Of a stretch of 64,000 bases of DNA, positions 45,300 through 55,619 are shown piece after piece. How positions within the stretch are numbered: position 1 is the first letter of the stretch; each line of letters opens with the position of its first letter. The notes under the pieces were generated by a model, which was not told where the DNA came from, did no database searches, and saw nothing but the letters and a program-made list of their open reading frames with translations. The translations under genes and the position numbers were made by a program. Source of the stretch: Prorocentrum cordatum (lineage: Eukaryota; Sar; Dinophyceae; Prorocentrales; Prorocentraceae). Where the stretch lies: positions 46,049-110,048 of the forward strand of contig CAUYUJ010002080.1 in the NCBI GenBank assembly GCA_963575745.1. Reading direction: 5' to 3'.

Positions 45300-46330
45300 C
45301 CCCACCGAAGAAGATAGTTACAATTGCGGTGCTCACCTGCATACGGTTGGGTCTTTCGCCAGGATAATGTTTAAATATCGCAGGTTGGCATGTCTTCCTC
45401 TCGGGAAGTTGGCGGAAATACAAGTTACTTTCCCGAGCGGTGCAATGTTGGGGGGTCCATGGTTTACAGAGTCCGCCACGTACAGTCCAATTGCGTTGTT
45501 CGAAGACTCATAAGAAGACGGAGAAGAAGCAGCAGAAGAGTGAGCCCGCGGCCCGCGCTGGCGTCTCGGCTTTGTGCTGGGCTCCCTGGCGGCGCCTCCG
45601 TCACAGTCACTGGCGCGCTCCACGCGCCAGGGAGGGGTGTCCAGCGCCGACCAAAGTATTCCGCGCAGACCTTCGAAAGAGTATGTTTATGAAGTTTTGC
45701 GTGTTTTTGCGTCTCCTCTCCACGTGCAGCCCCAATCGCAGTGTGACCTCCTGCTGCAGTGGACGAGCCCCCGCTCGCGATGACCGGGAGCGGAGCGGCC
45801 ATCTCGGCCTCATTCCCAGCGGGGGGCCCCGCCGATCGGAGCCCACACGCGCACTCGCCCACTGGGAGCCCCGTGGCCCGCGCCGGTCCGGTGCACAACG
45901 GCGCACGTGCCCGCAGTCGCCGCGGTCACGCGTGCAGCCCGCCGCGAGCTCGGGCGGGCCAGCGGGTGCCCAGGCCCGAGGGCTGCCCTCCGTGCGCGCC
46001 CTGCGGGCTCGGCGTCGCGCCTCCCGAGGCCCCGCGCCGCGCGCAGGTCGGCGTGGTCGGCAGCGGGCGAGGGACGGGTCTCCCCTCTGGGGGGCACTCG
46101 CCGCCTGTCCCTGCCTCGGCGGCGAGCGAGGGGGGGAGGAGAGAAGGAGAGGGCCTCGTCAGAGGCGGCGGGGCTTCTCAGAAGCCCGCGCGCTTCTGAG
46201 AGTCTGCTTCGGCTTTCGGGGAAGGCTGGGAAGACTTCCCAGAGGGCCGGGGGGCTTCCGAGCCTTCTGAGAAGGCACGCCCCTTCTCATTTCCCCCCTC
46301 ACTCGCCGCCGACGGTCGGTCATTCCAGCG
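45300..46330. other. GC-rich intronic sequence, no gene recognised
   Basis: 45560-45700 contains 'ggcgctccaggcgccagggagggg' words resembling 42850-42920. A frame at 45759-46199 has mixed composition, but no recognisable motif or convincing splice sites. Confidence 0.4.
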
Positions 46331-46354
46331 GGCCCCATCTTTGCTGCACGCACC

Positions 46355-46712
46355 TCAGTGGCTGGCTGAGGGGGCGATGCGGGCATCCCTGTGCATCCTG
46401 GCAGGGTCCTCGAGCCTCGTCGAGAAAGCGCTCACGCCCTGCGCCGAAACGATGCCGCGAACGGTGCGCCGCCGAACCAGCTCAGGCAGAGGCATGTACG
46501 GGAGCATCCTGGGAATGATATTGTTCACCCCTGCTCAGGTGACCGCAGTGACTACGCACTTCGCGCAAGTCAGCCCGCGCCACCGCGATCTCCGCCTTCC
46601 AAAGCACCAGCACAGCGACGACCCCAGCCTTCCCGGTGCCAGGTGGACCCTCGATGAGCTGAATGGCTTCGACGTTGCTCTCCGCCAGGGCCGCCCGCAG
46701 TGCTGCGGCTGA
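46355..46712 (-). pseudogene. UPF1/DNA2-like superfamily 1 helicase fragment
   Basis: On the minus strand 46546-46712 reads AALRAALAESNVEAIQL then IEGPPGTGKAGVVAVLVLW, which fits the start of an AAA_11/UPF1-type helicase: the residues before motif I, then Walker A (46629-46649). A second segment, 46357-46525, reads VNNIIPRMLPYMPLPELV and further residues in a frame shifted by one, ending at TGA (46355-46357). It resembles the helicase stretch after the motif Ia region. Walker A has Ala where Ser/Thr follows the Lys (GKA instead of GKT), which should impair nucleotide binding. The frame change, altered Walker A and absence of later motifs point to a decayed fragment. An unrecognised short intron is the alternative. 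It lies inside the BTB gene intron, antisense to it. Confidence 0.6.
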
Positions 46713-46968
46713 GCCGCGCCAGGCTGGAAGTCACCACCCACCAAACCACCCCAACCCAACCCGAAGGCTCAGATTTACCCTCGATTTCTAGTGGGGGGGG
46801 GTCCGGGAATATCGAAAAAACACATATGGAGCCCATACCCCCCCCAACCCGAAATTCGGGTCTTCGGGTTGGGTTGGGGTGGTTTGGTAGGTAGTCAGGA
46901 GGTGGAATCGCGTGCTTTGCACGTGCCAGAATGGAGCGAGGGCGCGCCCGCCTCGCTCCAGGAGCCTA

Positions 46969-47151
46969 CTCCAGATTTCGTAATACAAGGGAGGGGGTCT
47001 GGATCCTCCAAGACAAGCCGTTTCAGACCCCCCTCTGTGGGAGAACCCTCCAAAACATCGTCCCCAGACCCCCCCCCCAGGCCCTCCAAGATAGCCTGGA
47101 AGAGACCCCCCCCGAAATGAGACCCCCCTCCCTTTATTACGAAATCTGGAG
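46969..47151 (+). mobile_element. TIR element family A, copy 4 (183 bp)
   Basis: CTCCAGATTTCGTAATA to TATTACGAAATCTGGAG with TA on both sides (46967-46968, 47152-47153). Confidence 0.88.
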
Positions 47152-47599
47152 TAGCCATCCACTCGGTGTGAGAAACTAGCGCTGGTGCCGTCACGACACG
47201 ACCTTGCTGCGGTTGCCAAGGGCCCACAGCCAGCTGCAGCCGCGCCTGCTGCCATCAGATCGCAGTTGTTGCAGTCGCAGCCCATCCGCCAGTCTGACGG
47301 AATGGTCGTCCGTAAATCTGAAATTGGTGCCGTCCCTTTGGACGCTCGCCCTGGGAGGAGAAACGCGCCACGAGGAACGAGCACCTGCTGTTGCAGGAGC
47401 TGACGCCGGGCTTCAGGACGAACATTTGGACGCCATGGTGGATGATCGGAGGCGACGATAGGGGCGAATAGCTCGGTCGCGGGCAATACAAGCATTCGCA
47501 GGGGAGCCTCGCAGAAATCAGCGCCCTTGGATACATGTATTGATCTCCCCCGGGATATTCGCTTCCATCTTCGCCCCCGAGATGATGGAACGCCTGGTG

Positions 47600-47692
47600 T
47601 TAAGTCGGGCCTGTCCCTACAGGGAGGAAATTCAAAATAGTAAGGGGCTCAAGGGCTCAAGTGGCTCAAGGGCTCAAGGGCTCAAGTGGCTT
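47600..47692 (+). repeat. Single end of TTAA-type element plus GGGCTCAAG minisatellite
   Basis: TTAA (47600-47603) is followed by GTCGGGCCTGTCCCTACAGG, the terminal sequence of the foldback at 55750. No opposite end was found nearby. A 9-bp GGGCTCAAG/TGGCTCAAG minisatellite follows at 47646-47690. Confidence 0.7.
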
Positions 47693-47813
47693 GAGGCTTC
47701 GAGTGGACTGATTTGACTGATTGGACGCGTATCCCATTTTTTATACTTTCCCACACTTTCCCCACACTTTCCGCACTTTCTACTTCTTTTCATCTTGCAT
47801 TCGTGCATTCCTG

Positions 47814-48836
47814 ATGGCTTCTTCTTCTTCTTCTTCAGGCGATGGCGAAAAACGACAGCCAGGCACCCCGGTCAGGCAGTTGTTCAAGCAGCATAAGATA
47901 CACAGCCCGCTTCATGAAATGGATGGGCTTGAAGACGGCCCCAGAGATCTTCCCGAAGGTCCATCGGTACCAGAACCAGCACCTCCAGGCCAACTGCAGC
48001 TACCCCCTCCGGTTCCTATGTCGGGGAAAGGCGCAGCAAGAGCACGAGGATAACCACCCAATTACACTAGAAGCTATTGGAAGTTTGATCGCACGCCAGC
48101 TCCTCCCAATTCAGCAGGACATCGTGGCCATCAAGCAGCACGGCATATCCCCCAAAGACCTGGACGATGCCACACGACCGCTAAAGCAACTGTTGTGGGA
48201 TATGAAGGAAGAGGTCGACACCCTGAAGAAAACGGCTTCCAAAGACACTGAGGATATCCAAATCAGAATGGCAAAAATGGAATACGACATGCAGGATCGC
48301 TTAGACAAGTTCAAACAGGATTTCCGGAACATCGGGCATCTTACACCACGGTCAAGACATTTCCAGCAATCAGCAGGCGCATACCACTACAATGGAAAAC
48401 GCTCGGTCACAGCGGTCGTCGGCAACCTGGAGAGTTTCGAGTTCGAGGTCACCGCTGCTGAGTTCATCTGGGAGCAGATCGCGGATATGAAGGGCCCAAT
48501 TCTTAGAAATAGTTACGCTAAAGGTGATTTCAAAAACATGTTGTTTTTGAAGTTTGGTGATACGTTGGAACGCGATACCGTCGTAGGACTAATCCGGAGT
48601 CAGCGTCTCCAGCGGGGGGCGTGCACAGTGTGGGCGTCTCAGGACAGGGAGCCGGCCGACAGGGCAGCCCGCAATTTTGCTTTGGTGTCAACTACATGTT
48701 CAAGGGAGATATGGACATCGAGTACATCGTCAAAGTATCGGAACACGCCCCATACCAAGTACACGTCGGCGGAGAAGTGGCGCTGACCGTGCACGCTCGA
48801 GATGGAGCCGTCGGCTGGGAATGGGAAGAGGAATAG
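47814..48836 (+). pseudogene. LINE ORF1-like, frameshifted
   Basis: The likely start is ATG 47814 (MASSSSSSGDGEKRQPG), read to about 48030-48050. The frame then shifts to one running through EHEDNHPITLEAIGSL to about 48690, and shifts again to finish with EHAPYQVHVGG and a stop at 48836. Residues coded at about 48180-48330 (LKQLLWDMKEEVDTLKKTA, DRLDKFKQDFRN) have coiled-coil character. The part after it could be an RNA-binding fold, as in L1-type ORF1 proteins, but I see no diagnostic RNP motif. Its role would be binding element RNA. Two frame changes suggest decay rather than programmed shifting. Confidence 0.6.
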
Positions 48837-49559
48837 ATCAACTCGGGTGAGCTGCAAAAAACACGCAAAGATGAAGTCTTTCGTGGCGAAATGCGTTTTT
48901 ATTGTTCGCCGATCCCGCTCGGGGATGAAGGGGGAGTCTAAGTGCAGGTCCAAATGATAAGGGCAGGTCCAAAGGACAGTAGGACATACGGCGGGCGTTG
49001 GATTCGATGTTGGAACCCAGCGCCACAGCCGACCAACGCCGACCAACAGCACAAAACCTTGGAGCACGTGGGCGTCACGGGAATGTTTGATCAATATTGT
49101 TTTTCTTCACGTATATCTACATCACCTTACTCATCACCACCTGTTGGTAGTACGAGTATGGTCAAAGATACCCTCGTGGAGCCATCGGTGGAAGTTTCAC
49201 TTTCTGGACTAATTCTGCCATCTTTGTCTCCACCACCAGCTGCTACAACTACCGCTAGTGGGAAATTGTGTGCACGTGCTGGACACCTCGACGGCGATGC
49301 TGGCTGTGACAACGACGCTGTATACATCTCTGGTGGAATGGCCGGACTGGCCACAGATACCAATTCAGAGCGCGAAGTTGGATACCATCAGCACAAAGCT
49401 ACAACTTCCTCCAATTCTGAACCTTTTCTCCCTCGCTATTCTATCTTGTCGCGCCGTGCAGGAGAAACGCTATCTTGGGGAAGACCGAGGCGGAGTTGCC
49501 TTCTCTGCAGCTTGCGCCGCCAGGGCACCTAGAACGTTCAGGGTCTCCGAGGGGAATTT

Positions 49560-50280
49560 GTGGTGAAGTACACGGAGCTGTCTAATATGATGTCTGAGCT
49601 GCACTTGGACGTTCCGCGCGTTCAAGAGACGCACCTGAATGGCGCAGAGTATTTCACGCAAGACGGGTGTCCTGTCTTCCTTTTCAGGTGAGATCAAATC
49701 GGAGAAAAGATCTTGGGTAGGTGGACGCTTCGTTGCTTCCCCGCGGATGCGGTTGGCGGCTGTTGCTTTGAAGGCTAATGGCGATAGTTTGGCGATTTTG
49801 CGCTTGAAAACGCATGGTGGCGTACTCACTCTTATATGTGAGCATGCTCCACACGATAGGATGCACCTCGACACCAGGCAGTCGTTTCACCATCAACTTG
49901 AAGATCTGATTCGTCTGGCCACTGAGCATTCCGCGCTGTATGTTCTTGGGGACTTCAACGCTCGATTCCGCCTGGCGGGAGCTGGAGAGGAAGAAGTCAT
50001 CGGCCCGCGCGTGTTCGAGACAAAGGACGACGGCAACGACGCAGCATCGAACAGGCAATTTCTTGTCGCATTTTGCGCCACATGCGACTTCGCTATCGCC
50101 AGTATTTGTTTCAACAACTTGGATGAACGCAAAGTTTCTTATCGTGATCTGGGTGTCCCTCCCATGGATGCCATAACTGATTCAAAGTCGTTCACATTGA
50201 CCACATCCTGTGCCGCTTCAGCAACCTGCGCACTATTGTGGGTTACGGACGTGCCGGGACCATCAAATAAACAACCAGAT
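49560..50280 (+). pseudogene. LINE endonuclease domain (APE type), frameshifted
   Basis: Motifs appear in the right order for an exonuclease-endonuclease-phosphatase fold: VQETHL (about 49618-49637, catalytic Glu), then HAPH near 49844, GDFNAR (49948-49965) and IDHILC (about 50196-50213, near the C-terminal catalytic region). They do not share one frame: the first shifts before about 49690 and IDHILC is out of frame with GDFNAR. The enzyme would nick target DNA to prime reverse transcription. The region 48837-49560 between ORF1 and this domain has no recognisable motif. Confidence 0.8.
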
Positions 50281-50374
50281 TTTCTTCACACTGGTGGACA
50301 TTTCTACAGTCCAAGGCGAATCGGGCACAAGATCCAGAACGTCCAGAACTACAACCAGAATTTCAAGCTCCCAT

Positions 50375-51223
50375 TGGTGATGCATTACCAGTGCCCACGC
50401 ATGATTTTTCGACTGACGAGCTGCGCAGAGTGTTACAGAAACTGAAGCTTGGAAAGGCCCCCAGCCCCGACGACCTCCCTTCCGACTTTTGTAAAGTTCT
50501 CATGCAAGATACATGCGCGCTGGCCGTCTTATTGGGGCTCTGCCAACAATGTTGGGCCAGGAAGGCGGTCCCATAATCTTGGCAAAGAGCGAAAGTAGTG
50601 CTATTTGTCAAAACGGGAGACACTGCCCTTCAGAGAACTACTGCCCTATCTCCGTGCTTTCAGTTGGATGCAACATTCTGGCGGCGCTCATGCACCGCAA
50701 GTTGCTGCAAGGGGGCTCCGAAGAACGCACGCGTAACTCACAGTATGATTTTCGGCCTGGGCGCGGCGCCGCGGACGCCCTCATGCTTGTAAGACGCATG
50801 ATAGATGCAGCACATATCAACAACAGTGGGGGCATAATGGTACGAATGCTGGGTTGAGCAAAAGCTTTTGACATACTTAAGCCTGAAGTCATGCGCAGAG
50901 CTTCGCAACGACTTGGGCTACCCAGCGACATCGTGGACATGATACGCTCCATTTGCGCAGCTCGTTTCTTCATTATCATGGACCACACTGGAAGCTCTAC
51001 GGAGAGGAAACGACACGCTGGGGTCGCGCAGGGTTGTCCGCTCCTTCCGTATTTGTCGATCGCAGTGCAGACGGTCGTGCTACACGACGCGATCGATTCT
51101 CTATCTGTCGTAGCAGAACCTGGATGTGTGGTAACCCGGGATATTCTATATGCGGACGACACATTGTTAGTATCGCAGTACCTAGCGAATCTGCAGACCA
51201 TGCGGAACGCCATCGGATGCTGA
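50375..51223 (+). pseudogene. LINE reverse transcriptase domain, inactivated
   Basis: Recognisable parts are LKLGKAPSPDDLPSDF (50443-50490), PISVLSVGCNILAALMHRKL (about 50640-50705), AKAFD (50857-50871), GVAQGCPL (51020-51043) and YADD (51149-51160). In non-LTR reverse transcriptases motif A reads LDWAKAFD or similar; here it is LG-stop-AKAFD, so the first catalytic Asp is lost and a TGA interrupts the frame. Frames also change at about 50580. The region downstream of YADD is missing, which is unusual because LINE copies normally lose their 5' end. Confidence 0.88.
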
Positions 51224-51290
51224 TGATGGTAATGATGATGCGGATGATGCTGATGATGCTGAATATGCTGGTGATGCTGAGGAGGAGGAG

Positions 51291-51378
51291 GCCGCGCGGC
51301 GCCCCGTGCGGCCTGGCCGCCGCGGCACCGTTCGGCCCCGCCGCGGAGGACGACGACGCCGTGTGCCACCTGCTGGCG
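51291..51378 (+). CDS. BTB/POZ gene, exon f
   Basis: In the frame that continues exon g it reads PRGAPCGLAAAAPFGPAA then EDDDAVCHLLA. The E-D-D-x-A-V-x-x-L-L-A segment matches the helix before the last helix pair of a BTB domain. The acceptor is GGAG|G at 51287-51290 and the donor is GT at 51379-51380, after an Ala codon, in phase 0. Joined to exon g the product reads HLLA-LAHTYDV, the normal BTB sequence. One leading base belongs to a codon started in an upstream exon that was not found; that exon should carry the AFxxLLxFLYTG helix. The GC-rich Ala stretch alone would be weak evidence; the junction with exon g is what supports it. Confidence 0.72.
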
Positions 51379-51379
51379 G

Positions 51380-51962
51380 TGGACCGCCGCGGCCGCGGCC
51401 GCGGCTTCCTCGGGCGGGAGGAAGGGGATGACGAGGCGAAGGGAACGACCCAGACCCCCGTGGGTCATGAGAAGGTCATGACGGGATGTTTTTCTCTGCG
51501 TTCGGCTTCTGGGGGCGCTCACCGGGCCTCGGGACCGTCAGGTACGACCCGGGATGAAAATTTCGTCCCGAGAAATGGATCGAGACTTCTGGGGGTCGAC
51601 GTTTCAACAAAAATCATGACGTCGGGGGTCTGGGGAGGGATGGAGGGTGGGTAGGGGAAGGAAGAATCCTTAGATGCGGGCGGTGGCATCGTTTCGCACT
51701 GGGCGTGTTCGCCCAGTTTCGGGACCCCGGGACCATCGCAAGCACATTGATCCAGTTCCAAAAATTGAGCAGAGTTGTGGGGTGTACGGAAGCGGTCGTG
51801 GTGCCATTTCTTCGTAACTTTGGACCCCAGGGAAGGGAATATTACGTAGATTAAGAAGGGAGGAGGGCAGAGCAGGGAGACGGGAGGAGGCAGGATAAGG
51901 GAGAAGGGGGAGGGAGGGGGAGAACAAGGGACACGAGAGGAACAGGACGAGCCAGAGGAGGA

Positions 51963-51993
<31 letters not shown>

Positions 51994-53040
51994 GAGGTCG
52001 TCATCGAACGTCGGGAATAGCAGTTCGCCATGCTCGAAAGACATGGCCACGAACTGGTATTCCTGGAAGGAAAGAGCGACTGCTGAGCAAGGACGATTCA
52101 GCAAGGAGTGCCGCCTCCAGCTCCGCGTCATCGAACAGGGAGGAGGGAGGAGGGAGGAGATGGAGAGCAGTCCCCTCCGTGGTTCTCCTCGTTCATCTAA
52201 TCGTCTTTCTCATCCGCTGAATCGTCCTCCTCGTGGTCTTCCCCTTCCTTCTCTTCCTTCTCTACCTCGTCCTGGGCCATCCCATACCGCGTACCATCCC
52301 CTCGCCCTCCCCATCCTTCACCTCGAGGGCTACACAGCGGGGTCCAGGACTGAGAGCGTCGGCGACATTGCATCCCTTCCGTTATCTTCATCGTCAGTGG
52401 CCGCCGTTGCCACCATCATGAATCAATCATTTTCTTCACCAGAACATGGACATCATCATCTTCATCGTCGTCAACAGCATTTGGCACCGTCGTAGGCCTT
52501 GTCCTCGTCATCGTCATCATCGCCACAACCAGCGCTACCATCATCATCGTTGCCGCCGTCATTGACCATCATGGTATCGCGCCCGCCCGATCACCGACCC
52601 GCACCTAATTTCAGCGCGGATTGTGAGACGCGTTGGAAACCCATCCGCAAGCGCCATCGTTGCCGCTCTGCGCAGGAGCGTGCGCGCACCAGTGTTGCCG
52701 TACATAATAATGCGCTTGCAAGCTCAATTGGCAACCACAATTGTTGTTGCATGCGTTTTGCCAAACAATTTGCGGGTGAGAGAGTGGGATGTGTTCCAGA
52801 GCAGCGTTGTTGACAACACATTCTGGTTTTGGTCTATGTCACAATTATGAGTGCACCATGTAGCTTGTACAACTTGCACCGCGTAGATTGCATTATCCAC
52901 GGTGAATCGCAAATCTTGCGCTCCACAGTCTGCGTTCTCTCTCCCTCTCTCTATATGCAAGAGCTAGTTCTGTGCAACTTCTTACATGTGCGTGTATGTA
53001 ACAGATGCGTGCGTATGTCATAGATATGTTGCCTCCCAGA
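51380..53040. other. Intronic sequence with TCATCA and GGA runs, no gene recognised
   Basis: Contains a GGA stretch near 51955-51990, TCATCATC runs at 52495-52575 and otherwise unique sequence. 51525-51600 shares 'gggcctcggga.cgtcaggta' and 'gatgaaaat' words with 63295-63335. No supported gene. Confidence 0.4.
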
Positions 53041-53045
53041 TGTGA

Positions 53046-53047
<2 letters not shown>

Positions 53048-53083
<36 letters not shown>

Positions 53084-53105
53084 TATATATATTATATATA
53101 TACAT
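53048..53105. repeat. (CA)n-(TA)n microsatellite
   Basis: CA run followed by TA repeats. Confidence 0.95.
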
Positions 53106-53109
53106 GTAT

Positions 53110-54054
53110 ACCTATAACTTATACGTAAACAAATAGGCCAGGCCCCCTCCCAGGGCGCCACCACATCGCTCACATCTGGTGTACGCTCCCGGTACCGCGC
53201 TTCCCGGCGGCCTGGGGAGCCCGCACACTGCCCAAAGACAGTCCAAGACGACCCCAAGAAGCTGCCACAACGTCAAAGAATTGCCCAAGACGCTCCCAAG
53301 CAACCCAGGATAGCTTTCGGGCGGCTCTCCAGGCTCCCAGGAGGCCCCCAAGAGACTTCCAGATGGCCCCGAGAGGCCTCCCGAGAGCGCCCGGAGAACC
53401 TAACATCGTTAACTTCCCTTGTTTTGTTGCCGGGTTCTTGGCCTTCTCACCATTTCATGTTTCCAACGCTCCAAGACGGCCGAAGAGGTCCACAAGACCG
53501 CCCCCGAGGCCCCCAAGACGGCCCCAAGACGGGCCAAGACGGTCCCAAGAGTGCCGAAGAGGCGCCCTGGACAGCTCCAGATCCCCCAAGTATAGGCCCC
53601 AGATGAGCCCAAGAGCGGGAGCAGGAGACCGCCAGAGACCTCCGAGAGAGGACTCCGGGAGCCCCCAGAGGCCTCCAACACACCCCAGATCCGTGAGAGG
53701 CTCCCAAAAAATCCTCGACGAGGCCCCCCAAAATAGCCCAAGAGAGCTTCGAGAGCCGTCCCGAGAGAGCCCGAAGAGGGTACAAACATTGATTTTCAGT
53801 GGTTCTTGTCGACTTGTTTCGCCTTCTCACGTTTTGCGGCTTCCAACGCTCCAAGACAGAGGAATTCGAAAAAAAGGAATTTCAGAGCGTGCCTTTTTTT
53901 TCTTTCGAAATTCAACAGATGTGCGCCCCCTGCTCCCAGGGGTCCCACACCTTCCCGGAACATCTCGTGCACGCTCCCGGTACTGCGCTTCCCGGCCTCC
54001 TGGGGAGCGCCCACAATGCCCAAAGACAGTCCAAGACGACCCCAAGAAGCCCCC
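53110..54054 (-). repeat. ~0.8-kb repeat unit R, copy 1 (family E words, inverted)
   Basis: Order of blocks on the + strand: 'cccaaagacagtccaagacgaccccaagaag', 'gggatagctttcgggcggctctccagg', 'cttctcaccatttcatg.ttccaacgctccaagacgg', 'gattttcagtggttcttgtcgac', 'ctcccaggggtcccacaccttcccgg', 'gcgcttcccggcctcctgggga'. The same order is repeated at 56176-57500. The unit is interrupted at 54055 by the metallopeptidase retrogene and resumes at 56176. Confidence 0.85.
54035..54054. repeat. Left 20-bp target-site duplication of retrogene
   Basis: Sequence begins GACGACCCCAAGAAGCCC and is identical over 20 bases to 56176-56195. It ends exactly where the spliced leader begins. An uninterrupted sibling of this site exists at 56945-56964. 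Confidence 0.88.
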
Positions 54055-54076
54055 TCCGTAGCCATTTTGGCTCAAG
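54055..54076 (+). other. Dinoflagellate spliced-leader relict
   Basis: A complete 22-nt match to the conserved dinoflagellate SL: T followed by CCGTAGCCATTTTGGCTC and AAG. The SL is normally added to mRNA 5' ends by trans-splicing and is not present in front of genes in the genome. Here it lies 88 bp upstream of the peptidase start codon and directly after the left target duplication. It shows that a mature trans-spliced mRNA was reverse transcribed and inserted. A downstream GT needed for an SL RNA donor is absent (TAGTTC follows), so this is not an SL RNA gene. Confidence 0.97.
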
Positions 54077-54164
54077 TAGTTCAAGGCCGCTTTTGCTACG
54101 CAGAGGGTGTTCCTTTCAAGTTTGGTCAGACGCACGGCCTTCAAGGCATCAAGATTTTGATCGA

Positions 54165-55619
54165 ATGTTGCGCTGCGCAGCCGGAGTTCAAGCAGCCCTC
54201 CTGTTGGGAGGGTCCTCGGCACAGGACCTTTTCGTTCCAAGTCAGCCAGGAGCGAAGTTCGGCAAGGAGTACACAATGGACGAGCGTGGCTTCAAGATTC
54301 GAAGATATACCGCAAGCAACGACATGCTGGAGGACATGCCTGCCAACCGGAGGCTGCACTGGATCTTCAACAATTCTTTCGCTGTGGACATCAAAGACTA
54401 TCCCGAGCTTTGCGACTCTAGCATAGTGAAAGATACGTGCAAGCTCTTCAACGGGGACACGGATACCGACTTCATCGTCCCGTCGAATGTGCAGAGCGTG
54501 CTTTCGGCCACCGTGGAGGGCGTTGCGGACCTTTGGGAAGCGGTCGGCCTGCCCATTCAAGCGAGGTGCATGGACTTGTGCCACGCGGTGGTGAGCTGGC
54601 TTGAGCAGCACGCCCACGTCGTGCCTCCGAAGAGCGACCTCGGGTGTTCCCAGAACGAGAAGACTGGGAAGCACGACTGCGACATCGACCTATCCCCCCC
54701 TTCTGTCCACGACTCTGGGGGTTCGTCGGAGACGGAGCTCCCGGTTTTCGACCACGACTCGCTGGACGAGAACAACCAGGACATTCCTCCCGAGAGCCTG
54801 GACGACGAGGAGGAAGACGATGACGAGGCAGGTGGGGAAGATGGTGTCGAGTACGCGATGGACGAGATTGCCGTGGAGATCGCGCACATGTTCCGGATCT
54901 ATCCAGAGGTCGTGACTGCCGTCGAGATCGAAGAGGACCTGCTTGACGACGACGACAGGGCAGAAGATAAGAATCTGCGTGGCAGTCCCGAGACTGGGCG
55001 CAGGCTTTCTTGGGGCGGGTTCGGTGGGGGCGGGTCTGGTGGTTCCTTCAGGGACAAGATCCGGATCACTGAGCAGAAAGCCATCGCGTACATCGCTACT
55101 GCAGTCCGTGAGTTTAACAGGAAGAACACCCAACGCCACATGGACAAGTGGTTCGGAAGGAGGGCTTTCAGCGACCCATCTTCCCGCAACAGGGTGAAAC
55201 ATGTGCTGACATCCGTCAATCGTATGCTCAGCCATGTCGAGTATGTGTACCCAGGCCCTCAGTGCTCCCCTAACACGTACGCCTACGTGTACCCTCAGGC
55301 TTACACTTGTGGTTCCAGTGCTGAGTACAAGCGGGATGCCTGCACGAAGACCCGTGGGGGGAAGTTCGTTTTCTACATGTGCCAGCTCACGATGAGGTCG
55401 TCCATCGACGTTCAGATCGAGACTCTCACACATGAGGGGTCGCACCACGCGACAGCGTACACTGACGATGTCTGCATGGATTACTCAAACCCGTGCAGGC
55501 AAACAGCATACGGCAGGTCCCCGTGCCAACAGTTGGCGTCGAGGAACCCGACAAAGGCATTGAAGAACGCCGACAACTACTGCTACTACATAAATGACAT
55601 CACGGATGTAGGTCGCTGA
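54165..55619 (+). CDS. Secreted M35/aspzincin (lysine-specific-type) zinc metallopeptidase
   Basis: 484 codons. The start chosen is the first ATG after the SL relict; the frame is open further upstream only because it crosses repeat R. Residues 1-19 (MLRCAAGVQAALLLGGSSA) look like a signal peptide, implying secretion or the endomembrane system. Residues ~20-280 form a cysteine-containing region of unknown fold, perhaps a propeptide, with acidic runs at ~213-221 and ~261-264. A Gly-rich linker (WGGFGGGGSGGSF) spans ~283-295. The catalytic domain is ~300-484: HEGSH at 423-427 gives two His zinc ligands and the catalytic Glu, Asp435 in TDD is the third ligand as in aspzincins, YG follows at 449-450, and ALKNADNYCYY at 465-475 matches the family's C-terminal motif. 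The size of this domain is normal for M35. It has no introns, frameshifts or premature stops, so it may be functional. Family members cleave peptide bonds, often before or after Lys; that specificity is not proven here. Confidence 0.9.
   Translation: MLRCAAGVQAALLLGGSSAQDLFVPSQPGAKFGKEYTMDERGFKIRRYTASNDMLEDMPANRRLHWIFNNSFAVDIKDYPELCDSSIVKDTCKLFNGDTDTDFIVPSNVQSVLSATVEGVADLWEAVGLPIQARCMDLCHAVVSWLEQHAHVVPPKSDLGCSQNEKTGKHDCDIDLSPPSVHDSGGSSETELPVFDHDSLDENNQDIPPESLDDEEEDDDEAGGEDGVEYAMDEIAVEIAHMFRIYPEVVTAVEIEEDLLDDDDRAEDKNLRGSPETGRRLSWGGFGGGGSGGSFRDKIRITEQKAIAYIATAVREFNRKNTQRHMDKWFGRRAFSDPSSRNRVKHVLTSVNRMLSHVEYVYPGPQCSPNTYAYVYPQAYTCGSSAEYKRDACTKTRGGKFVFYMCQLTMRSSIDVQIETLTHEGSHHATAYTDDVCMDYSNPCRQTAYGRSPCQQLASRNPTKALKNADNYCYYINDITDVGR

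Larger units (their letters stand above)
47814..51223 (+). mobile_element. Degenerate non-LTR (LINE-like) retrotransposon
   Basis: The order is an ORF1-like coding region (47814-48836), an apurinic-type endonuclease (about 49560-50280) and a reverse transcriptase (about 50375-51223), all on the + strand, which is the layout of a LINE. Several frameshifts and a stop in RT motif A show that it is inactive. The element stops just after the YADD motif, where a GATGCT-rich run begins; no thumb/C-terminal region or poly(A) follows. It lies in the intron immediately before BTB exon f. Endpoints and target duplication were not found. Confidence 0.85.

Noticed and set aside
54055-54076. SL RNA gene
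   Set aside because: The SL is not followed by a GT donor or an Sm-type site; its position between a target duplication and a coding region fits a relict in a cDNA insertion.
53799-54164. N-terminal extension of the peptidase frame (122 codons)
   Set aside because: It is open, but lies in repeat R and upstream of the SL relict; the first ATG after the SL also starts a good signal peptide.
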